Assembly: GCF_937616625.2 (NCBI RefSeq)
Contig: NC_065575.1
Location: 26,101,001-26,165,000 of the forward strand
Reading direction: 5' to 3'
Source: Mercurialis annua
Taxonomy: Eukaryota; Streptophyta; Magnoliopsida; Malpighiales; Euphorbiaceae
DNA length: 64,000 bases
Part shown: positions 9,567 through 23,315 of the stretch, piece by piece
How positions within the stretch are numbered: position 1 is the first letter of the stretch
Layout: the number at the start of each line of letters is the position of its first letter
Notes under the pieces: generated by a model
Told to the model about the DNA's origin: nothing
What the model saw: the letters and a program-made list of their open reading frames with translations, nothing else
Databases searched by the model: none
Made by a program: the position numbers and the translations under genes

Positions 9567-11894
9567 TATGTCGAGTCACAAGTTTCTTTAACGTGTCGTT
9601 TTGATTACCATTCTTATGTCGCGTCACGAGTCTCTCTAACGCGTCGTTCCGATTACCTAAGTATGGTTAGATTATATTGCGCAAAGTGTGCGTGAAACGT
9701 GACGCTATATTAGTATGTTGATTCACAAGTCTTTTTGACGCGTCGTTCCAATTACCTGAGCATGGTTAAGATATACTACGCAGAGAGTACGTAAAAAGTG
9801 ATACTAGATTAGTATGACGTGTCTCAAGTCTCTTTAATGCGTCTTTCCGATTACCTAAGCATGGTTAGTTTATATTACGCAAAGTGTGTGTTAAAAGTGA
9901 CAATAGATTAGTATGTCGCGTCTGAAGTCTTTTTAGCGCGTCGTTCCAATTACCTATATGCATGGTTTGGTTATATTACGCAAAGTGTGTTGGAAAATTG
10001 ACGGTAGATTAGTATGTCCAGTCTGAAGTCTCTTTAACGTGTCGTTTCGATTACCATGCTCATCTCGCGTCACAAGTCTCTCTAACACGTCGTCCCGATT
10101 ACATAAGCGTGGTTAGGTTATATTATGCAAGGTGTGCTTGAGAAGTGACGCTAGATTAGTATGTCGTGTCTCAAGTCTCTTTAACACGTCATTTCGATTA
10201 CCATGATTATGTCGCGTCACAAGTCACTCTAACCCCTCGTTCCGATTACCTAAGCATGGTTAGGTTATATTACGCACAGTGTGTGTGAAAAGTGACAATA
10301 GATTAGTATGTCTCATCTAAAGTCTCTTTAACGCGTTGTTTCGATTACCATGCTTATGTCGCGTCACAAGTCTCTTTAACGCGTCGTTACGATTATCCAA
10401 GCATGGGTTATATTACGCAAAGTGTGCGTGGAAAGTGACGCTAGATTAGTATGTCGCATCTCAAGTCTCTTTAACGCGTCGTTTTGATTACCTAAGCATG
10501 GTTAGGTTATATTTCGCAAAGTGTGAGTGAAAAGTGACGGTAGATTAGTACGTCGCATCTCAAGTCTCTTTAACTCGTCGTTTCGATCACCTCAGCATCG
10601 TTAGGTTATATTACGCAAAGTGTGCGTGAAAAGTGACGCTATAATAGTATGTCGCGTCTCAAGTCTCTTTAACGCGTCGTTTCGATTACCATGCTTATGT
10701 TGTGTCACAAGTCTCTCTATCGCGTCGTTCCGATTACCTAAGCATGGTTAGTTTATATTATGGAAAGTGTGCATTAAAAGTGAAGAGCTAGATTACCATG
10801 TCGCGTCATAAGTCTCTTTAACGCGTCGTTATGATTACCTAAGCATGGTTAGGTTATATTACTCAAAATGTGCGTGAAAAGTGACGCTAGATTAGCATGT
10901 CGCGTCTCAAGTCTATTTAACACATCGTTCAATTACCATGATTATGTCGCGTCACGAGTCTCTCTATTGCTTCGTTCGAATTACCTAAAAATTGTTAGGT
11001 TATATTACGAAGATTGTGCGTGAAAAGCGACAATAGATTAGTATGTCGCATCTCAAGTCTTTTTATGCTTATGTCGCGTCACAAGTCTCTTTAACGCGTC
11101 GTTCTGATTATCTAAGCATGGGTTATATTACGCAAAGTGCGCGTGAAAAGTGATGCTAGATTAGTATGTCGCGTCTAAAGTCTCATTAACGCGTCGTTTC
11201 GATTAACTAAGAATGGTTAGGTTATATTATGCAAAATGTGGGGAAAAAGGGACGCTAGATTAGTATGTCGCATCTCAAGTCTCATTTACGCGTCGTTTCG
11301 ATTACCTAAGCATGCTTAGGTTAAATTACACAAAGTGTGCGTGAAAAGTGACGGTAGATTAGTATGTTGCGTCTCAAGTCTCTTTAACGCGACGTTTCAA
11401 TTACCATGCTTATGTCACGTCACAAGTCTCACTAACGCGCTGTTCCAATTACCTATGCATGCTTAGGTCATATTACGCAAAGTATGCGTGAAAAGTGACG
11501 TTAGATTAGTATGTCGCGTCTCAAGTATCTTTAAGGCGTCATTTCGATTACCATGCATATGTCGCGTCACAAGTCTCTCTCTAACGCGTCCTTCCGATTA
11601 CCTAAGCATGGTTAGGTTATATTACGCAAAGTGTGCATAAAAAGGAACGCTAGATTACTTTGTCGAGTCACAAGTTTCTTTAACGCGTCGTTTAGATTAC
11701 CATCTTATGTCGTGTCACGAGCCTCTCTAACGCGTTGTTCCGACTACCTAAGCATGGTTAGGTTATATAATGGAAAGTGTGCGCTAAAAGTGAAGCTAGA
11801 TTACTATGTCGCGTCACAAGTCTCTTTAACGCGTCGTTCCGATTACCTATGAATGGTTAGGTTATATTATGCAAAGTGTGCGTGAAAAGTGACG

Positions 11895-12579
11895 CTAGAT
11901 TAGTATGTCGCGTCACAAGTCTCTTTAACCGTTGTTTAGATTACCTAAGCATGTTTTAGGCTATAATACGCAAAGTGTGCTTGAAATGTGACGCTAGATT
12001 AGTATGTTGTGTGACAAGTTTCTTTATCGCGTCATTCTGATTACCTAAGCATGGTTCGGTTATATCACGCTAAGTGTGCCATAAAAGTGACGCTAGATTA
12101 GTATGTCGCGTCAAAAGTCTCATTAACGCGCCGTTTCGATTACCTATGCATGGTTAGGTTATATTACATAAAGTGTGCGTGAAAAGTGACTCTAGATTAA
12201 TATGTCGCGTCACAAGTCTCTTTAACGCGTCATTTCAATTACCCTGCTTATGTCGCGTCACAAGTCTCTCTAACAAGTCGTTCTGATTACCTAAGCCGTT
12301 AGGTTATATGCAAAGTGTGTGTGAAAAGTGACGCTAGATTAGTATGTCGCGACACAAGTCTCTCTAACGCGTCGTTCCGATTGCCTAAGCATGGTTAGGT
12401 TATATTACGCAGAGTGTGCGTGAAAAGTGACAATAGATTAGTATGTCGCATCTAAAGTCTCTTTAACGCGTCGTTTCGATTACCATGCTTATGTTGTGTC
12501 ACAAGTCACTTTAACGCGTCGTTCCGATTACCTATGCATGGTTTTGTTTTATTACGCAAAGTGTGCGTGAAAAGTGATG
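11895..12579 (+). repeat. 685-bp tandem duplication, copy 1
   Basis: The distinctive variants 'taaccgttgtttagattacc', 'catgttttaggctataatac' and 'gtgtgccataaaagtgacg' recur exactly 685 bases further on. The two copies differ at only a few bases, such as 'tatatcacgc' against 'tatatcatgc'. Ends are approximate because flanking monomers are similar. Confidence 0.9.
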
Positions 12580-13264
12580 CTAGATTAGTATGTCGCGTCA
12601 CAAGTCTCTTTAACCGTTGTTTAGATTACCTAAGCATGTTTTAGGCTATAATACGCAAAGTGTGCTTGAAATGTGACGCTAGATTAGTATGTTGTGTGAC
12701 AAGTTTCTTTATCGCGTCATTCTGATTACCTAAGCATGGTTCGGTTATATCATGCTAAGTGTGCCATAAAAGTGACGCTAGATTAGTATGTCGCGTCAAA
12801 AGTCTCATTAACGCGCCGTTTCGATTACCTATGCATGGTTAGGTTATATTACATAAAGTGTGCGTGAAAAGTGACTCTAGATTAATATGTCGCGTCACAA
12901 GTCTCTTTAACGCGTCATTTCAATTACCCTGCTTATGTCGCGTCACAAGTCTCTCTAACAAGTCGTTCCGATTACCTAAGCCGTTAGGTTATATGCAAAG
13001 TGTGTGTGAAAAGTGACGCTAGATTAGTATGTCGCGACACAAGTCTCTCTAACGCGTCGTTCCGATTGCCTAAGCATGGTTAGGTTATATTACGCAGAGT
13101 GTGCGTGAAAAGTGACAATAGATTAGTATGTCGCATCTAAAGTCTCTTTAACGCGTCGTTTCGATTACCATGCTTATGTTGTGTCACAAGTCACTTTAAC
13201 GCGTCGTTCCGATTACCTATGCATGGTTTTTGTTTTATTACGCAAAGTGTGCGTGAAAAGTGAT
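12580..13264 (+). repeat. 685-bp tandem duplication, copy 2
   Basis: The direct neighbour of copy 1 is in the same order and orientation, with about one added base ('ggtttttgtttta' for 'ggttttgtttta'). Its near identity, against the strong divergence between ordinary neighbouring monomers, marks a recent event. Confidence 0.9.
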
Positions 13265-16009
13265 GCTAGATTAGTATGTCGCGTCTCAAGTCTCTTTAAC
13301 ACGTCGTTTCGATTACCTAAGCATGGTTAGGTTATTTACGAAAAATGTGCGTGAAATATGACGCTAGATTAGTATATCGCATCTCAAGTCTCATTAACGC
13401 GTTGTTTTGATTACCATGCTTATGTAGCGTCAACGCGTCGTTCCAATTATCTAAACATTGTTAAACCATATTAAGCAAAGTGTGCGTGAAAAGTGATGTT
13501 GGATTAGTATGTCGCGTCTCAAGTCTCTTTAACGCGTCATTTTGATTACCATGCCTATGTCGCGTCACAAGTCTCTCTAACGCGTCGCTCCGATTACATA
13601 AGCATGGTTAGGTTATATATTACGCAAAGTGTGCATTAAAAGTGATGCTAGATTAGTATGTCGCGATTCAAGTCTCTTTATTGCGTCGTTTTGATTACCT
13701 ATGCATGGTTTTGTTATATTACGCAAAGTGTGCGTGAAAAGTGACGCTAGAATAGTATGCAGTGTCTCAAATCTCTTTAACGCGTTGTTACGATTACCCA
13801 AGCATGGTTAGGATGCAAAGCTTGCGTGAAAAGTAACGCTAGATTAGTATGTCGCGTCTCAAGTCTCTTTAACGCGTCGTTGCGATTACCTAAGAATCGT
13901 TAGGTTATATTACGCAAAGTGTGCATAATAAGTGAAGCCAGATAATGTCACGTTTCAAGTCTCTTTAACGCGTCATCTCGATTACTATGCTTATGTCCCG
14001 TCACAAGTTTCTTTAACGCGTCGTTCCAAACACCTAAGCATTGTTAGGTATAATAAACAAAGTGTGCGTGAAAAGTGACGCTAGATTAGTATGTCGCGTC
14101 TCATGTCTCTTCAACGCGTTAGTACGATTACCTAAGCATGGTTAGGTTATATTGCGAAAAGTGTGTGTAAAAAGTGACGCTAGATTAGTACGTCGCATCT
14201 AAAGTCTGTTTAAAGCGTCGTTTCATTACCATTCATATGTCGCGTCACAAGTCTCTCTAATGCATCTTCCAGTTACCTAAGCATGGTTAGTTTATACTAC
14301 GCAAAGTGTGCGTGAAAAGTGAAATAGATTAGTATGTCGCGCGTCTCAAAACTTTTTGACGAGTCGTTCGATTACCTAAGCATGGTTATGTTAAATTACG
14401 CAAAGAGTGCGTAAAAGTTGATGCTAGATCTTTAATGCGTCATTCCGATTACCTAAGCATGGTTAGGTTATATTACGCAAAGTGTGCGTTAAAAGGGACA
14501 ATAGATTAGTATGTCGCGTCTCTAGTCTTTTTAACGCGTCGTATCGACCTAAGCATGGTTAGGTTATGTTATGCAAAGTGTGCGTGAACAATGGCGCTAA
14601 ATTAGTATGTAGAGTCTCATGTGTCTTTAACCCGTCGTTTCGATTACAATGCATGGTTAGTATGTAACATGTTTATGTCGCGTCACAAGTCTCTCCAACG
14701 CGTCGTTTTTATTACCTAAGATTGGTTAGGTTATATTACGCAAAGTGTGCGTTAAAAGTGACACTAGGTTAGTATGTCATGTCTCAAGTCTCTTTAACGC
14801 GTCGTTCCGATTACCTAAGCATCGTTAGGTTATATTACGCAAAATGTGCGTAAAAAGTGACGATAGATTAGTATGTCGCGTCTCAAGTGTCTTTAACCCG
14901 TCGTTTCGATTACCATGCTTATGTCGCGTGACAAGTCTCTCTAACGCGTCGTTACGATTACCTAAGCATTGTTAGGTTATATTACGCAAAGTGTGTGTTA
15001 AAAGTGACGCTAGATTACTATGTCCTGTCACAAGTTTTTTAACGCATCGTTCCGATTACCTAAGCATGGTTAGGTTATATTATGCAAAGTGTGCGGGAAA
15101 CGTGACTCTAGATTAGTATGTCGCGTCTCAAGTCTCTTTAACGCGTCGTTTCCATTACCATGCTTATGCTTATGTCGCGTCACATGTCTCTCTAACGCGT
15201 CACTCTGATTACCTAAGCATGGTTAATTTATATTATGGAAAGTGTGCGTAAAAAGTGAAGCTAGATTACTATGCCGCGTCACAAGTCTCTTGAACGCGTC
15301 GTTCCGATTACCTAAGCATGGTTAGGTTATATTACGCAAAGTGTGCGTGGAAAGTGACGCTAGATTAGTATATCGCGTCACAAGTCTCTTTAACATGTCG
15401 TTCCAATTACCTAAGCATGGTTAGGTTATATGCACAAAGTGTGCGTGAACAGTGACGGTAGATTAGTATGTCGCGTCTTAAGTCTCTTTACCGCGTCATT
15501 TTGATTACCATGCTTTTGTCGTGTCACAAGTCTCTCAAACGTGTCGTTCCGATTACCTAATCATGGTTAGGTTATATTATGCAAAGTGTGCGTTAAAATT
15601 GGCGGTAGAGTACTATGTTGCGTCACAAGTCTCTTTAACGTGTCGTTCGGATTACCTAAGCATGTTTAGGTTACATTACACAAAGTGTGCGTGAAAAGTG
15701 ACGCTAGATTGTATGTTGCTTCACAAGTTTCTTGAACGCGTCGTTCCGTTTACCTAAGCATGGTTAGGTTATATACTTAAATTGTGCGTAAGAAGTGACG
15801 CAAGATTAGTATGTCGCGTCTCAAGTCTCATGTCTCTTCAAAGCGTCGATTCGATTACCTAAGTATGGTTAGGTTATATTATGGAAAGTGTGCGTTAAAA
15901 GTGAAGCTAGATAATGTTGCGTCACGAGTCTCTTCAACGCGTCGTTCCGATTACCTAAGCATGGTTAGATTACAATACGCAAAGTGTGCGTGAAAAGTGA
16001 CGCTAGATT

Positions 16010-18005
16010 AGTATGTCGCGTCTCAAGTCTCTTCAACGCGTCGATTCGATTAGCTATGCATGGTTAGGTTATATTACGCAAAGTATGCGTGAAATGTAAT
16101 GTTGGATTTAGTATGTCGCGTCTCAAGTCTCTTTAACGCCTCATTTCAATTACCATGCTTATATCGCGTCACAAGTCTCACTAATGCGGCGTTCCGATTA
16201 CATATGCATGCTTAGGTTATACTACACAAAGTGTGCGTGAAAAGTGACGCTAGATTAGTATATCGCGTCTCAAGTCTCTATAACGCGTCCTTTCGATGGA
16301 AATGTACGTTAAAAGTGAAGCTATATTACTATGTCGCGTCACAAGTCTCTTTAATGTGTCGTTCTGATTACCTATACATGTTTAGGTTATATTACGCAAA
16401 TTGTGCGTGAAAAGTGACACTAGATTAGTATGTCGCGTCACAAGTCTCTTTAACGTTTCGTTCCGATTACCTACGCATGGTTAAATTATATACGCAAAGT
16501 GTGCGTGAAAAGTGACGCGATTAGTATGTCGCGTCTCAAGTCTCTGTAACGCGTCGTTCCTATTATCTAAGCATGGTTAGGTTATATTACGCAAAGTGTG
16601 CTTGAAAATTGACTCTAGATTAGTATGTCGCATCTCAAGTCTCTTTAACGCGTTGTTTTGATTACAATGCTTATGTCACGTCACAAGTCTCTCCAACGCG
16701 TCGTTCTGATTACCTAAACATGGTTAGGTTATATTATGCAAAGTGTGCGTGAAAAGTAACGCTAGATTAGTATGTTGCGTCACAAGTCTCTTTAACGGGT
16801 CGTTTCGATTACCTAACAATGGTTAGGTTATATACGTAAAGTGTGCGTAAACAGTGACACTAGATTAGTATGTCGCGTCTCAAGTCTCTTTAACGCGTCG
16901 TTTCGATTAACCATGCTTATGTCGCGTCACAAGTCTCTCTAGTGCGTCGTTCTGATTGCCTAATCATGGTCAAATTATGCAACGCAAAGCGTGCGTTAAA
17001 ATTGACGTTAGAGTACTATGTCGCGTCACAAGTTACTTTAACGCGTCGTTCCGATTACCTAAACATGATTAAGTTATATTACGCATAATGTGCGTGAAAA
17101 GTGATTCTAGATATGTATGTTACATCTTAAGGCTCTTTAACGCGTCGTTTCGATTACCATGCTTATGTCGCGTCACAAGTCTCTCTAATGCGTCATTCCG
17201 ATTATCAAAGCATGGTTAGGTTATATTACGCAAAGTGTGCGTGAAAAGTTACATTAGATTAGTATGACTTCATGTCTCTTTAACGCGTTGTTCCGATTAT
17301 CTAAGCATGGTTAGGTTATATTACGCAAAGAGTGTGTAAAAAGTGACGCTAGATTAGTATGCCACGTCTCAAGTCTCTTTAACGCGTCGTTTTGATTACC
17401 TAACCATCGTTAGGTTATATTACGCAAAGTGTGCGCAAAAAGTGACGCTAGATTAGTATGTTGCATTTCAAGTCTCTTTAACGCGATGTTCCGAACACCT
17501 AAGCATGGTTAGGTTATATTATTACATAAAGTTTGTGTGAAAAGTGACGCTAGATTAGTATGTCGCGTCTAAAGTCTCTTTAAGGCATTGTTTCATTACA
17601 ATTCTTATTTCGCATCACAAGTCTATCTAACGCATTGTTCTAATTACCTAAGCATGGTTAGTTTACATTTGGCAAACTGTGCGTGAAAAGTGAAATAGAT
17701 TGGTATGTCGCGTCTCAAGTCTTTTTGACGCGTAGTTCCGATTACCTAAGCATGGTTAGGTTAAATTACGCAAAGAGTGCGGAAAATGTGATGCTAGATC
17801 GGTATGTTGTGTCTCAAGTCGTCGTTCCGATTACCTAAGCATGGCTAGGTTATATTCCGCAAAGTATGCGTTAATAGTGACAATAGATTAGTATGCCGCT
17901 GCTCATGTCTCTTTAACGCGTCGTTTCGATTACCTAAGCATGGTTAGGTATAGAGAAAAGTGACGCTAGACTAGTATGTCGCGTCACAAGTCTCTCTAAC
18001 ACGTC
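16010..18005 (+). repeat. ~2 kb segmental duplication, copy 1
   Basis: The order of unusual variants ('tcgattcgattagctatgc', 'gaaatgtaatgttggattta', 'taggtatagagaaaagtg') is repeated at 18905-20925 with an offset of about 2890 to 2915 bases. Copies have diverged moderately. Confidence 0.85.
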
Positions 18006-18081
18006 GTTCCGTTTCCCTAAGCATAGTTAGGTTATATACTTAAAGTTTGCGTAAGCAGTGACGCTAGATTAGTATGTCGCG

Positions 18082-18110
18082 TCTCAAATCTCAAGTCTCA
18101 AGTCTCTTCA
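18082..18110 (+). repeat. 7-bp slippage expansion inside a monomer
   Basis: The usual 'gtctcaagtctctt' is expanded to three consecutive 7-base units ('tctcaaa', 'tctcaag', 'tctcaag') before 'tctcttc', a local replication-slippage product. Confidence 0.75.
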
Positions 18111-18904
18111 ACGCGTCGATTCGATTACCTAAGTATGGTTAGGTTAAATTATGGAAAGTGTGCGTTAAAAGTGAAGCTAGATTACTATGTCGCGTCACAA
18201 ATCTCTTTAACGCGTCGTTCCGATTACCTAAGCATGGTTAGGTTACAATACGCAAAGTGTGCGTGAAAAGTGACGCTAGATTAGTATGTCGTGTCACAAG
18301 TCTTTTTAACGCGTCGTTCCGATTACCTAAGCACGGTTAATTTATATTTTGGAAAGTGTGCGTTAAAAGTGAAGCTAGATTACTATGTCGTGTCACAAGT
18401 CTCTTTAATGCGTCGTTCCGATTACCTAAGCACGGTTATGTTACATTATGCAAAGTGTGCGTGAAAAGTGACGGTAGATTAGTATGTCGCGTCACAAGTC
18501 TCTTTAACGCGTCGTTCTGATTGCCTAAGCATGGTTAGATAATATACCCAAAGTGTGCGTGAACAGTGACGCTAGATTAGTATGTCGCGTCTCAAGTCTC
18601 TTCAACGCGTCGTTTTGATTACCATGCTTATGTCGCGTCACAAATCACTCAAACTTGTCGTTCCGATTACCAAATCATGGTTAGGTTATATTATGCAAAG
18701 TGTGCGTTAAAATTGACGGTAGAGTACTATGTCGCATCACAAGTAACTTTAATGCGTTGTTCCGATTACCTTAGCATGGTTAGGTTATATGACGCAAAGT
18801 GTGCTTGAAATGTCTCAAGTCTCTTTATCGCGTCATTTCGATTACCTAAGCATGGTTAGGTTATATTACGCTAAGTGTGCGTGAAAAGTGACGCTAGATT
18901 AGTA

Positions 18905-20925
18905 TGTCACGTCTCAAGTCTCTTCAACTCCTCGATTCGATTAGCTATGCATGGTTAGGTTATATTACGCAAAGTATGCGTAAAATGTAATGTTGGATTT
19001 AGTATGTCGCATCTCAAGTCTCTTTAACGCCTCATTTCAATTACCATGCTTATATCGCGTCACAAGTCTCACTAATGCGGCATTCCGATTACATATGCAT
19101 GCTTAGGTTATACTACACAAAGTGTGCGTGAAAAGTGACGCTAGCTTAGTATTTCCCGTCTCAAGTCTCTGTAACGCGTCCTTTCGATTACCATGCTTAA
19201 GTATTATAGGTAGTGTACGTTAAAAGTGAAGCTAGATTACTATATCGCGTCACAAGTCTCTTTAATGCGTCGTTCTGATTACCTATGCATGGTTAGGTTA
19301 TATTACGCAAAATGTGCGTGAAAAGTGACACTAGATTAGTATGTCGCGTCACAAGTCTCTTTAACGTGTCGTTCCGATTACCTACGCATGGTTAAATTAT
19401 ATACGTAAAGTGTGCGTGAAAAGTGACGCGATTAATATGTCGCGTCTCAAGTCTCTTTAACGCGTCGTTCCGATTATCTAAGCATGGTTAGGTTATATTA
19501 CGCAAAGTGTGCTTGAAAATTGACTCTAGATTAGTATGTCGCATCTCAAGTCTCTTTAACTCGTCGTTTTGATTACCATGCTTATGTCACGTCACAAGTC
19601 TCTCCAACGCTTCGTTCTGATTACCTAAACATGGTTAGGTTATATTATGCAAAGTGTGCGTGAAAAGTAACGCTAGATTAGTATGTCGCGTCAGAAGTCT
19701 CTTTAACGGGTCGTTTCGATTACCTAACAATGGTTATGTTATATACGTAAAGTGTGCGTAAAAAGAGACACTAGATTAGTATGTCGCATCTCAAGTCTCT
19801 TTAACTCGTCGTTTCAATTAACCATGCTTATGTCGCGTCACAAGTCTCTCTAGCGCGTCGTTCTGATTTCCTAATAATCATGGTCTAATTATACAACGCA
19901 AAGCGTGCGTTAAAATTGACGGTAGAGTACTATGTCGCGTCACAAGTTACTTTAACGCGTCGTTCCGATTACCTAAAAATCTATTACGCATAGTGTGCGT
20001 GAAAAGTGACTCTGTATTTATATGTTACATCTTAAGGCTCTTTAACGCGTCGTTTCGATTACCATGCTTGTGTCGCGTCATAAGTCTCTCTAATGCGTCA
20101 TTCCGATTACCTAAGCATGATTATGTTATATTACGCAAAGTGTGCGTGAAAAGTTACACTAGATTAGTGTGTCGCGTCTCATTTCTCTTTAACGCGTTGT
20201 TCCGATTATCTAAGCATGGTTAGGTTATATTACGCAAAGAGTGTGTAAAAAGTGACTCTAGATTAGTATGCCGCGTCTCAAGTCTCTTTAACGCGTCGTT
20301 TTGATTACCTAACCATCGTTAGGTTATATTATGCAAAGTGTGCGCAAAAAGTGACGCTAGATTAGTATGTCGCATTTCAAGTCTCTTTAACGCGTCCTTC
20401 CGAACCCCTAAGCATGGTTAGGTTATATTACATAAAGTTTGCGTGAAAAGTGACGCTAGATTAGTATGTCGCATCTAAAGTCTCTTTAAGGCATTGTTTC
20501 ATTACCATTCTTATTTCGCATCACAAGTCTACCTAACGCATTGTTCTAATTACCTAAGCATGGTTAGTTTATATTTGGCAAACTGTGCTCGAAAACTGAA
20601 ATAGATTAGTATGTCGCGTCTCAAGTCTTTTTGACTCGTAGTTCTGATTACCTAAGCATGGTTAGGTTAAATTACGCAAAGAGCGCGGAAAATGTGATGC
20701 TAGATTGGTATGTTGTGTCTCAAGTCTTTTTAACGCGTCATTCGATTACCTAAGCATGGTTAGGTTATATTCCGCAAAGTATGCGTAAATAGTGACAATA
20801 AATTAGTATGTCGCGGCTCATGTCTCTTTAACGCGTCGTTTCGATTACCTAAGCATGGTTAGGTATAGAGAAAAGTGACGCTAGACTAGTATGTCGCGTC
20901 ACAAGTCTCTCTAACACGTCGTCCC
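18905..20925 (+). repeat. ~2 kb segmental duplication, copy 2
   Basis: Partner of the block at 16010-18005, with the same variant order ending in 'gtatagagaaaagtgacg' near 20864. It is separated from copy 1 by about 0.9 kb of other satellite. Confidence 0.85.
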
Positions 20926-22379
20926 GATTACCTAAGCATGGTTTGGTTATATTACGCAAAGTGTACGTTAAAAGTGACGTTAGATTACTATGTCGCGTCA
21001 CAAGTTTCTTTAACGCGTCGTTAAAATTACCTTAAGCGTGGTTAGGTTATATTACGCAAAGTGTGCGTGAGACGTAAATTTAGATTAGTATGTCGTGTCT
21101 CAAGTCTCTTTAACGTGTCGTTTCGATTACCATGCTTAAGTCGCATCACAAGTCTCTCTAACGCGTCGTTCCGATTACCTAAGCATGGTTAGTTTATATT
21201 ATGGAAAGTGTGCGTTAAAAGTGAAGCTAGATTACTATGTCGCGTCACAAGTCTCTTTAACGCGTCGTTCCGATTAACTAAGCATGGTTAGGTTACATGG
21301 CGTAAAATGTTCGTGAAAAGAGACGCTAGTTTAGTATGTTGCGTCTCAAATCTCTTTAACGCGTTGTTCCGATTAACTAAGCATGGTTAGGTTATATTAC
21401 GCAAAGTGTCCGTGAAAAGTGGCAGTAGATTAGTTTGTCGCGTCTCAAGTCTCTTTAACGCGTCGTTTTGATTACATAAGCATGGTTAGGTTATATTACG
21501 CAAAGTGTGCGTGAAAAGTGACGGTAGATTAGTATGTCGCGTCTCCACTCTCTTTAACGCGTCGTTTCGATTGCCATGCTTATGTCGCGCCACAAGTCTC
21601 TCTAACGCGTCGTTCCGATTACCTAAGCATGGTTAGGTTACGCAAAGTGTGCGTGAAAAGTGACGATAGATTAGTATGTCACGTCTCAAGTCTCTTTAAC
21701 TCGTCGTTCCGATTACCTAAGTATTGTTATGTTATATTACGCAAAGTGTGCGTAAAAGTGACGCTAGATTAGTCTGTTGCGTCTCAAGTCTCTTTAATGC
21801 GCCGTTTTGATAACTATGCTTATGTCGCGTCACAAGTCTCTTTTACGCGTCGTTCCGAAAATCTAAGCATGGTTAGGTTATATTACACAAAGTGTGCGTG
21901 AAAAGTGACGCTAGATTATTATGTCGCGTCTCATGTCTCTTTAACGCGTCCGTCCCATTACCTATGCGGTTAGATAAAATAGATTAGTAAGTCTCGTCTC
22001 ATGTCTTTTTAAAGCGTCGTTTCGATTACCTAAGGTGTGAGTGAAAAAGTTATGCTAGATTAGTATGTGGCGGCTCAAGTCTCTTTAACGCGTTGTTCCG
22101 ATTAACTAAGCATGGTTAGGTTATATTACCCAAAGTGTGTGCGTGAAAAGTGAGGCTAGATTAGTTTGTCGCGTCTCAAGTCTCTTTAACGCGACGTTTC
22201 GATTACTTATGTATGGTTAGGTTATATTACGCAAAGTGTGCGTGAAAAGTGACGCTAGATTAATATGTCGCGTCTTTTCTCTCATTAACGCGTCGTTCCA
22301 ATTACCTAAGCATTGATAGGTTATATTACGCAAAATGTGCGTGAAAAGTGAAGCGATATTAGGTTATATTATCCATAGT

Positions 22380-23219
22380 GTGCGTGAAAAGTGACGCTAG
22401 ATTAGTATGTCGCGTCACAAGTCTCTCTAACGCGTCTTCCTCATTACCTAAGCATGGTTCAGCTATATTACGCAAAGTGTGCGTGAAAAGTGACGCTAGA
22501 TTAGTATGTCGCGTCTAAAGTCTATTTAAGGAATCGTTTCATTTGCATTCTTATTTTGCGTCACAAGTCTCTCTAACGCATTGTTCCAATTTCCTAAGCA
22601 TGGTTAGTTTATACTACGCAAATTGTGTGTGAAAAGTGAAATAGATTAGTATGTCGCGTCTCAAGTCTTTTTGACGCGTAGTTCCGATTACCTAAGCATG
22701 GTTAGGTTAAATTACGCAAAGAGTGCGGAAACAGTGATGATAGATTAGTATATTGTGTCTCAATTCTTTTTAACGCGTCATTACGATTACCTAAGCATGG
22801 TTAGGTTATATTACGCAAAGTGTGCGTTAAAAGTGACAATATATTAGTATGCCGCGTCACATGTCTCTTTAACGCGTCGTTTTGATTACCTAAGCATGGT
22901 TAGGTATATTACGCAAAGTGTGCGTGAAAAGTGATGCTAGATTAGTATGTCGCGTCTTAAGTGTCTTTAAGCCGTTGTTTCGAATACCATGCTTATGTCG
23001 CGTCACAAGTCTCTCTAACGCGTCGTCCCGATTACCTAAGCAAGGTTTGGTTATATTACGCAAAGTATGCGTTAAAAGTGACGCTAGATTACTATGTTGC
23101 ATCACAAGTTTCTTTAACGCGTCGTTCCGATTACCTAACCGTGGTTAGGTTATATTACGCAAAGTGTGTGTGAAACGTGACCCTAGATTAGTATGTAGCG
23201 TCTCAAGTCTCTGTAACGC
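22380..23219 (+). repeat. Segmental duplication, copy 1 (offset 4500)
   Basis: This block matches 26880-27800. Two anchors, 'gtttcgaataccat' and the 'aaagtctatttaagg' region, are both shifted by 4500 bases. It contains the module with 'gtgaaatagatt' and 'aaagagtgcgg'. Confidence 0.82.
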
Positions 23220-23315
23220 GTCGTTTCGATTACCATGCTTATGTCGTGTAACAAGTCTCTCTAACGCGTCGTTTTGATTACCATGCTTATGTCGTGTAAC
23301 AAGTCTCTCTAACGC
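23220..23315 (+). repeat. Tandem doubling of the 48-bp short unit
   Basis: Two short units lie side by side (23220-23267 and 23268-23315). Both share the private variant 'gtcgtgtaacaag', so one is a fresh copy of the other. Short units normally occur singly between 99-bp units. Confidence 0.88.

Noticed and set aside
22890..23173. Overlapping open frames of 60-100 residues on both strands across the satellite
   Set aside because: They all encode the same repeat peptide or its antisense, start and end at random monomers, and arise because unit lengths are multiples of three. No conserved domain, start context or codon bias is visible.
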